Below, one piece after another: positions 1 to 4,912 of a stretch of DNA of 7,283 nt; the first letter of the stretch is position 1; each line of letters begins with the position of its first letter. The notes below the pieces were generated by a model that was given only the letters and a program-made list of their open reading frames with translations, had not been told where the DNA came from and ran no database searches. Source of the stretch: Oscillospiraceae bacterium (lineage in GTDB: Bacteria > Bacillota > Clostridia > Oscillospirales > Acutalibacteraceae); assembly GCA_009779455.1 (NCBI GenBank), contig WREG01000101.1, positions 1 to 7,283 of the forward strand, in the 5' to 3' direction. The position numbers and the translations under genes were made by a program.

Positions 1-132
1 GTTAAGGTCAAGCCCCTTTATCTGGAGCTGTGTCAGCAGATCCTTTTGTTTCATGCCGATAACCTTTCTTCTTTGCTCGATTTTTACGCCGATTATGTTC
101 CTGGTCCCGAGTTCCTGTTTTCTGATCCTCAT
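1..132 (-). CDS. XRE-family helix-turn-helix regulator, N-terminal part, runs off left edge
   Basis: The minus strand reads from an ATG at 132-130 without a stop to the window edge, giving 44 codons. Residues about 12-44 have the look of clostridial Cro/C1-type (XRE) DNA-binding domains: NIIG, then a basic IEQRRK helix, then GMKQKDLLTQLQIKG, the usual helix 2/turn of the fold. A ribosome binding site (CGGAGGA on the minus strand, plus-strand 141-147) sits 8 nt before the start, and a promoter lies at 164-192. The expected role is a cytoplasmic transcriptional regulator; its target cannot be seen. It is divergent from the NAPRTase-like gene and could control the shared intergenic region. The first 11 residues (MRIRKQELGTR) are an extension ahead of the domain and are encoded partly by three 7-bp repeats at 97-117. 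Only the start of the gene is present, so total length and C-terminal domains are unknown. Confidence 0.75.
   Translation of the reverse strand, partial: MRIRKQELGTRNIIGVKIEQRRKVIGMKQKDLLTQLQIKGLDLN
97..117 (-). repeat. three tandem 7-bp units inside the XRE gene start
   Basis: On the minus strand the units read CAGGAAC, TCGGGAC, CAGGAAC (plus-strand 111-117, 104-110 and 97-103). The two outer copies are identical and the middle one differs at three positions. They encode most of the pre-domain extension of the regulator. The 7-bp period matches the elements at three other gene junctions in this window, although the word itself is different. Three short units could arise by chance, so membership in one repeat class is tentative. 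Confidence 0.4.
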
Positions 133-163
133 TTTTTATTTCCTCCGTTTATAATTTAATAAT

Positions 164-192
164 AATATATCATATTCGAAAAACAAAATCAA
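164..192 (-). promoter_or_regulatory. sigma-70/A-type promoter for the XRE gene
   Basis: Read on the minus strand: -35 TTGATT (plus 187-192), a 17-nt spacer, and -10 TATATT (plus 164-169). Transcription would begin near 157, leaving a leader of about 25 nt that contains the ribosome binding site at 141-147. The whole 133-273 gap is very AT-rich and holds the divergent promoters and nothing else recognisable. Confidence 0.5.
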
Positions 193-228
193 TGTACAAA
201 ATATGAATATTTTATTTAAAATTAGTGT

Positions 229-260
229 TTGATATGTTTATTTTTTTATGTTAATATAAT
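229..260 (+). promoter_or_regulatory. promoter for the NAPRTase-like gene
   Basis: TTGATA at 229-234 (5 of 6 to the -35 consensus) is followed after 17 nt by TAATAT at 252-257. A perfect TATAAT overlaps at 255-260, but that gives a 20-nt spacer. Either choice puts the RNA start at about 264-268, so in-frame start codons at 229 and 259 would lie outside the message. This supports a coding start at 274 or 280. Confidence 0.5.
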
Positions 261-273
261 GATAAGCGGGGTG

Positions 274-1728
274 ATGTCATTGCATAATGATATATTTAAT
301 AAAACGGTCTTTGATTTTTGCGAATTGTTTATGGCCGGGAGCTGTTATCCCGTTCAGGGGAACGATACGGAGGCGTGTTTTGAGGTTTATTGCAATAATG
401 CGGGTGAAAACGGCGGGTTTTTTATATTCGCGGGGCTTAACCGGCTTATTGAAAATATTTCGCGGCTCAATTTCTCAGACGGCGACATCTGTTATTTCCG
501 TGAGCTTGGCCTTGACCCGGCTTTTCTCGATTATTTAAAAAATTTCCGTTTAAATTTGGATATTTGGTCGGTTCCGGAGGGTACGCCGGTATTCCCCGGC
601 GAACCGGTGATAAAGATATGGGGCCCGGCGGCCCAGGCGCAGCTTGCCGAAACGCTCATCCTTCTGCCGATCAGCTACCAGACAGGCGTCGCCACTAAGG
701 CGAACAGGCTTGTAAGAGCCGCGGGAGGCAGGCAGATAATAGAAACAGGCGCCAAACGCGCCCCCGGCGGCGAAGCGGCGCTTTGCGGGGCGAGGGCCGC
801 TTTCATAGGGGGGGCTTCCGCTACCACCTGCGTAAACGCGGCGCGTGAGTACAATATCCCTTATACGGCGGGCATGAACAGCGGCTTCGTGCAGCTTTTT
901 GACAATGAACGGGAGGCTTTCGCGGCTTTTGCCCGTAAAAACCCCGAAAACTGCGTGCTTATATTGGATACCTACGATACGCTGAAGTCGGGGCTTGAAA
1001 ACGCCATTGACGTGTTTAACGCGGAATTGATACCGCGCGGCTTCAGGCCGAAGGGCGTAAGGATAGACAGCGGCGACCTGGCCTACCTCTCAAAAAAAAT
1101 ACGCAGGCGCCTGAATGATGCGGGGTTCCCCGACTGCGCCGTTATCGCGTCGAACGCCCTTGACGAATATATTATCAAGGACATGCTTCTGCACGGCGCG
1201 AGGGTTGACAGCTTTATGGCGGGGCGGAAGCTCGTTTCCCCGTCGCAGAACTGTAATTTTTCGTATAAAATCACAGCCGTAAAAAAAGACGACGCCGTAA
1301 CGCCGAAAATAAAGCTTTCGGGCAACGTCGCGAAAAACACGGCGCCCTGCGCTAAACTGCTGTGGCGGCTTTTCGACAGGGAAACGGGCAAAGCCATAGC
1401 CGACCTGCTGACCCTTGAGGATGAAACCGTGGACGAATCCGTGCCGTATCAGCTTTTTGACCCGGATTTCACATGGAAGCGCAAAACGGCTGAAAATTTT
1501 ATTGCGCGGCAGCTTTTAAAGCCCGTTTTCAAAAACGGGGAGCTTGCCGCAGCCCCCCCCGGGCTTGCCGATATAAGAGCCTATTGCCTGCAGCAGGTTG
1601 ACAGCCTGTGGGAAGAAGTCCTGCGTTTCGAATACCCCCACGATTATTATGTGGATTATTCGCAAAGGCTTTGGGATGAGAGGACAAAATTAATTCACCA
1701 TTTACAATGTGCACTTGATGACGGGTAA
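274..1728 (+). CDS. pncB: nicotinate phosphoribosyltransferase-like protein, catalytic His missing
   Basis: Family members make nicotinate mononucleotide from nicotinate and PRPP in NAD salvage, coupled to ATP hydrolysis through a phospho-His. The 484-aa product has normal family length and matches throughout: FIFAGLNRLIE (50-60), VPEGTPVFPGEP (100-111), ILDTYDTLKSG (230-240), RIDSGDLAYLS (263-273) and the C-terminal PHDYYVDYSQRLWDERTKLI. Key positions are altered: the GTxAHS[FW]V loop reads AGMNSGFV (199-206), so the catalytic His is Ser203; the TDLYxLTM motif reads FDFCELFM (13-20), so the substrate-stacking Tyr is Cys16; GLRRAQG reads GAKRAPG; GTKLV reads GRKLV. Classic activity is therefore doubtful. 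For the start, ATG 274 overlaps the Shine-Dalgarno-like GGTGAT at 270-275, and TTG 280 has better spacing (8 nt after GG), so the true start may be 280. The stop lies in the repeat element at 1690-1791. Family assignment is secure; function is not. Confidence 0.88.
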   Translation: MSLHNDIFNKTVFDFCELFMAGSCYPVQGNDTEACFEVYCNNAGENGGFFIFAGLNRLIENISRLNFSDGDICYFRELGLDPAFLDYLKNFRLNLDIWSVPEGTPVFPGEPVIKIWGPAAQAQLAETLILLPISYQTGVATKANRLVRAAGGRQIIETGAKRAPGGEAALCGARAAFIGGASATTCVNAAREYNIPYTAGMNSGFVQLFDNEREAFAAFARKNPENCVLILDTYDTLKSGLENAIDVFNAELIPRGFRPKGVRIDSGDLAYLSKKIRRRLNDAGFPDCAVIASNALDEYIIKDMLLHGARVDSFMAGRKLVSPSQNCNFSYKITAVKKDDAVTPKIKLSGNVAKNTAPCAKLLWRLFDRETGKAIADLLTLEDETVDESVPYQLFDPDFTWKRKTAENFIARQLLKPVFKNGELAAAPPGLADIRAYCLQQVDSLWEEVLRFEYPHDYYVDYSQRLWDERTKLIHHLQCALDDG

Positions 1729-1791
1729 TCAGATTTATCATTCCCAACCGTAATTATGCATTGCAAATGCAAACTGTGCATTGTGCATTAA
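1690..1791. repeat. inverted heptad element between NAPRTase-like and CapA-like genes
   Basis: The left arm (1690-1717) and the reverse complement of the right arm (1764-1791) match at 21 of 28 positions, and both outer ends carry TTAAT/ATTAA. The arms have a 7-bp period: TGTGCAT twice in the right arm (1775-1781, 1782-1788), and ATTCACC, ATTTACA, ATGTGCA (1693-1713) in the left. The last 12 or so codons and the stop of the upstream gene fall in the left arm and spacer. There is no T-tract, so a simple intrinsic terminator is unlikely. Confidence 0.55.
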
Positions 1792-1814
1792 TAAAAAGAG
1801 AAGGAGCTAACAAA

Positions 1815-3233
1815 ATGAACAAAATCTACAGGTACACCTCAGTCTACCTCGCGGTGATCGCGGTTGCGCTTGCGGGCGTCGCCGTTTGGATGTTCTTAAA
1901 TATGGGGGACACAAGCGAAGCCGTAAACGCCGACCCGCCTACATACGGGCAAACCGTCCCCGTGACAACCCCGCCTGAAAAAAACGATCCGCGCGTCAGT
2001 ATCGTGTCGTTCGGGGAAAATTTGCTGACAAAAGATATTCTGGCGCAGGCAAAAGAGCGTTCGTCCCAGGATTCCTATGATTTTTCATATTTATACGAAA
2101 ATCTTCACGCCGCCGTTTCAGGGGCGGATCTGGCGACGGTAAACCAGGCCGGGCCCATAGCGAAAAGCCAAGGGGTTTCCGCGGCGCCCTTATGCAACTC
2201 GCCTGAAGAACTGGGCAGCCAGCTTAAAGCGCTCGGTTTCGGGCTTGTCAATTTGGCGGGCGATCATATGCTGGACAAAAAAGAGCCGGGTTTCACTGAA
2301 ACGGTCAATTACTGGAAAAACAATCCCGATATCAGGTATACGGGCGCATATTTAAACCTGGAAGAGCTGTTGAAACCGGAAATATCGGAAATAAACGGCA
2401 TAACATTCGGCTTTGTCGGCGTAACGGGCAGCACCAACAACTTAAATCTCCCGGCAGATACGGAATTGCGGTATATATTGTCATCCGACGAAGAATTGCT
2501 GAAACAAAAAATTGAATTGACAGCCGCCGAATGCGATATCGTCATCGTAAACATAAGCTGGGGCAACGTCGCGGACACCGCGCCGGCGGAAGCGCAAAAG
2601 GTTCTGGCTAAAAAGATGTCGGATTGGGGCGCTGACGTGATAATAGGCTTCCGCCCCATAACCCTGCTGCCCGTTGAGATGATCGAAAAAGCGGACGGTT
2701 CCTCAACCTTGGTCGCCTATTCGTTGGGATGCGTCATATCGCAGCAGCCGTCGGGCGAGAGGGTCGTCAGCGGGATGCTGAAATACAATGTTGTAAAAAA
2801 CCCGGACACAGGCAGGACGGCCATCCAGGATATCCAATTAGAACCCATAGTGACGCATTACGCCACGGGCCAAAAAAATATCAAGGCCTACTTATACAGC
2901 CAATATTCGGACGAGCTTGCGGGCATGCACGGCGTAAAAGCAAACTCAAAAAATTTCGGGATGGAATACATAAACAAAAACGTAAGGAGCGTTATCGACG
3001 CCAAATATTTAAATATGCCGGAACTGGAAACGGAAACCCCTCCGACTGCCGCCCCGACGTCGGCGGCAACAACCGTGATTGCGCAAACCGCGCCCGTTAC
3101 AACAACTGCCGCAGCTACAACAACGGAGGCTTCCGCCGAGGCTACGACTGCGGAAACTGCAACCGGCGCAACAACAATCGCAGAGGAGGCTGCTCCCGCG
3201 CCGACGTCAGCCGTCGAAACGGGCAGTGATTAG
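1815..3233 (+). CDS. membrane-anchored CapA-domain (PGA_cap) protein with altered metal site
   Basis: The 472-aa product has a short basic N-terminus, one membrane segment (about 8-29), a Pro/Thr linker (40-58), a CapA/calcineurin-like phosphoesterase domain (about 60-400) and a Thr/Ala/Pro/Glu-rich tail (405-472), so the domain should sit outside the cell. Recognisable CapA landmarks are YDFSYLYE (88-95), DLATVNQAGP (105-114), GFGLVNLAGDHMLDK (141-155), SWG (248-250), DVIIGFRPITLLPVE (274-288) and LVAYSLGC (299-306). In active relatives these read GD, NQEGP, NNHMLDK, HWG, GHHPHV and SLGN; here the presumed ligands are Glu68, Ala112, Asp150, Ser248, Arg280/Ile282 and Cys306. Enzyme activity is therefore unlikely; binding or a structural envelope role is possible (inference). 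The start at 1815 has AAGGAG 8 nt upstream (1801-1806). An in-frame upstream TTG at 1761 lies in repeat sequence and lacks such a site. It is 86 nt downstream of the NAPRTase-like gene, probably co-transcribed. Confidence 0.85.
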   Translation: MNKIYRYTSVYLAVIAVALAGVAVWMFLNMGDTSEAVNADPPTYGQTVPVTTPPEKNDPRVSIVSFGENLLTKDILAQAKERSSQDSYDFSYLYENLHAAVSGADLATVNQAGPIAKSQGVSAAPLCNSPEELGSQLKALGFGLVNLAGDHMLDKKEPGFTETVNYWKNNPDIRYTGAYLNLEELLKPEISEINGITFGFVGVTGSTNNLNLPADTELRYILSSDEELLKQKIELTAAECDIVIVNISWGNVADTAPAEAQKVLAKKMSDWGADVIIGFRPITLLPVEMIEKADGSSTLVAYSLGCVISQQPSGERVVSGMLKYNVVKNPDTGRTAIQDIQLEPIVTHYATGQKNIKAYLYSQYSDELAGMHGVKANSKNFGMEYINKNVRSVIDAKYLNMPELETETPPTAAPTSAATTVIAQTAPVTTTAAATTTEASAEATTAETATGATTIAEEAAPAPTSAVETGSD

Positions 3234-3299
3234 AGGGCAGTGGGTAGTTATTAGCGGTTAGAACACAATGGATTAATCTAATCACTACCCACTAATCAC
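3221..3299. repeat. inverted heptad element at the CapA/transporter convergent junction
   Basis: The left arm holds five 7-bp units at 3226-3260: GTGATTA, GAGGGCA, GTGGGTA, GTTATTA, GCGGTTA. The right arm holds three inverted units at 3279-3299, reading GTGATTA, GTGGGTA, GTGATTA on the minus strand. GTGATTAG (3226-3233) pairs with CTAATCAC (3292-3299), and AGTGGGTAGT (3239-3248) pairs with ACTACCCACT (3284-3293). The two pairings share bases 3292-3293. A 14-bp direct repeat is also present (3221-3234 and 3235-3248, 11 of 14 identical). Both convergent genes end inside it. A hairpin here could end transcription both ways, but no U-tract follows. Confidence 0.6.
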
Positions 3300-4809
3300 G
3301 GCCTAACCCGGCGGCGTCCTTCTGCTGCACCATCATCGCTGCTTCCGCACGCATATTTGCCAAATCTATATACATCCGTTCGCGTTCCGACCGGCTGATG
3401 TTGAACAGCAGCTTTGGTGCCAGGGAAACGAGCGACATAAGGGCGGGGATCAATGTGGCCATAGTAAATACGCCTCTTGCGGTTTGATTTGTCTGGCTGA
3501 GGTAATTTTCGCCCGTTTGGAAACCGATTAGATTAAGGATGAAGCTTGTCATGGTTTCGCCAACCATATTTGTAAGCTTTCTCGGCATACCCCTCAGCAC
3601 GCCCGTCATGCCCTCGCTGCGGAAGCCGCTCCGCCACTCGCCGTAGTCTATGCATTCGTTGCGGAGTTCGTTCGGGATAACCTTTTTGACGCCCCAAAGA
3701 GTCATGTCTATGGTGTTCTGAACCCCGAAAGCCGCCAGCATCGGCCATAAATCCATAAAACGGTATGTGACGCCCCTGCTTGTTTTCGCCTTGCTCCTAA
3801 CTTTTGTCATGCCGAAAAAATAGATCATAATATATAAAGGCGTGTTGACGTAATCCCCGAGCAGCCAAAGGAATTTCGTGGAAAAGCGTTTGCGGAGCCG
3901 TCCGACATAAGCAAAACTGAAATTGCTGACGGGCCCGCCCGGAATACCGGAGATCATGCCGAAATTCGCGAAATTCAGGATAGAATTCTGGTATGTGCCG
4001 AGCTGGCTTTTAAGCGTGAAGCCATTCAGCACTTCAGCGAGCACCAGCATCAGCAGCGGCCGGTTGTGGCGCAGGGCGTTTATGGATTCGCGGACCGAGG
4101 GCGGTTTTTCCCGCACGGATTCAGCACCGAAAACCCGCTCCTGCGAGACAATCACAAAATACAGCGACATAGCCCCGGCGATTATCAAAGTGGTGACCCC
4201 GAAGGTCAGGTAAAGCCTGCGCATAGATAAATTTTTTTCAATCGCCGTCCTGGTCTTGCTGCGGGATATCACATCCCTCAAAACAGTGAAAACCTGCTTC
4301 GGGAAATCCGCGCCGAACATTTCGAGGAATTTGGCCCTTGTTATCAGCCCCACCCGCTCCTGCGGGTTCGGCGTGAGGTTTGCCATCATCCCCGTGCGGG
4401 CTATATCGCCTATTGTCGCGGTCAGCTCGTTGAACATGCTCATAAAAAGCCATGCCGCGACTTTTGGCGCGAACGTGCTTCCGGTACCCCAGAAGAAATA
4501 CGGCAGAAGGAAAAAAAGCGCACTGACAGGTATCCCGTAAATCGGATATAACAGCAGGTACGGCCTGAATTTGCCGTAGCGCGTGCGGGTTTTATCGACC
4601 CAAGCCGCGCAAAACAGGTCGTTGATAACGTCCCAAACAACCATCAGAGGCCTCCAAAGCGCCTGCTGGCCCTTGCTGATATTAAGTATCCTGTCTATAA
4701 ATTCCCCGTCGCCGCCTATCGGGATTTTAGTTGACACGTCAAACAGGACATAAGCCGCCGATTCCGCCGTCCTCACGTATTTGCGGCCCTGCCGCACCGT
4801 TTCCGCCAT
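3292..4809 (-). CDS. GPH-type MFS sugar/cation symporter, second gene of tandem pair
   Basis: The 505-aa integral membrane protein resembles the glycoside-pentoside-hexuronide (MelB/MFS_2) family. The signature WDVINDL (59-65) holds both Asp residues that correspond to the MelB cation site, and DKTRTRYGKFRPYLL is the family's loop 2-3 motif. The later loop motif ECIDYGEWRSGFRSEG matches the family's YGEWKTGKRxEG. The substrate is unknown; a sugar or glycoside with Na+ or H+ is the usual pattern. Stretches around 84-106 and 204-225 are strongly hydrophobic, while the first segment carries several charges, unlike MelB. GAGG (minus strand, plus 4818-4821) precedes the ATG by 8 nt. It is 72 nt downstream of its paralogue (4882-6402), about three-quarters identical by eye and collinear, so this is a tandem duplication and likely one operon. 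The last codons (Gly-Arg-Asp-stop) run into the 3221-3299 repeat. A neighbour with an obvious sugar specificity is lacking. Confidence 0.85.
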   Translation of the reverse strand: MAETVRQGRKYVRTAESAAYVLFDVSTKIPIGGDGEFIDRILNISKGQQALWRPLMVVWDVINDLFCAAWVDKTRTRYGKFRPYLLLYPIYGIPVSALFFLLPYFFWGTGSTFAPKVAAWLFMSMFNELTATIGDIARTGMMANLTPNPQERVGLITRAKFLEMFGADFPKQVFTVLRDVISRSKTRTAIEKNLSMRRLYLTFGVTTLIIAGAMSLYFVIVSQERVFGAESVREKPPSVRESINALRHNRPLLMLVLAEVLNGFTLKSQLGTYQNSILNFANFGMISGIPGGPVSNFSFAYVGRLRKRFSTKFLWLLGDYVNTPLYIMIYFFGMTKVRSKAKTSRGVTYRFMDLWPMLAAFGVQNTIDMTLWGVKKVIPNELRNECIDYGEWRSGFRSEGMTGVLRGMPRKLTNMVGETMTSFILNLIGFQTGENYLSQTNQTARGVFTMATLIPALMSLVSLAPKLLFNISRSERERMYIDLANMRAEAAMMVQQKDAAGLGRD

Positions 4810-4831
4810 ATTTATAACCTCTTTCTTGTTA

Positions 4832-4912
4832 AGTGGTCAGTGATCAGATTTAATTTTTAAAACAGATAAAAAGCCCGTGGCCTACGTTCTGACCACTGAC
4901 GGCTGATCGCTG
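4832..4912. repeat. inverted heptad element between the two transporter genes
   Basis: The left arm reads AGTGGTC, AGTGATC, AG (4832-4847). The right arm (4889-4912) reads on the minus strand CAGCGAT, CAGCCGT, CAGTGGT, CAG. Bases 4837-4847 pair with 4889-4899 with one mismatch. The right arm is coding: it supplies the residues Ser-Asp-Gln-Pro-Ser-Val-Val-Arg near the end of the upstream transporter. The left arm lies about 22 nt ahead of the next start codon. The mRNA could fold here between the two cistrons; whether it tunes downstream expression is unknown. Confidence 0.55.

Noticed and set aside
274..1728. NAPRTase-like gene as a frameshifted pseudogene
   Set aside because: Family similarity is continuous from start to stop in a single frame and the length is normal. 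The lost residues are point substitutions, not disruption.
1761..1814. 18-codon N-terminal extension of the CapA-like protein from a TTG at 1761
   Set aside because: The extension is encoded by the repeat element and has no ribosome binding site. ATG 1815 has AAGGAG 8 nt upstream and is followed directly by a typical basic N-terminus and membrane segment.
2729..3229. 166-codon plus-strand frame overlapping the CapA-like gene
   Set aside because: It is a shadow frame, rich in Arg, Asn and Gly from reading Thr/Ala codons out of frame. The overlapping gene explains the sequence.
3226..3299. CRISPR-like or transposon terminal repeats
   Set aside because: The units are only 7 bp, contiguous and inverted rather than spaced by unique spacers. 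There is no transposase and no target-site duplication could be shown.
4256..4540. Plus-strand open frames opposite the transporters (also 3923-4213, 5356-5622, 5744-6094)
   Set aside because: They recur at equivalent places in both paralogues because the transporter codons are conserved. The proteins have no independent features.
4871..4879. GCC/GGC mini-hairpin followed by a T-run on the minus strand, as a terminator between the transporters
   Set aside because: The stem is only 3 bp with a 3-nt loop, far too weak. It lies within an operon where read-through is expected.
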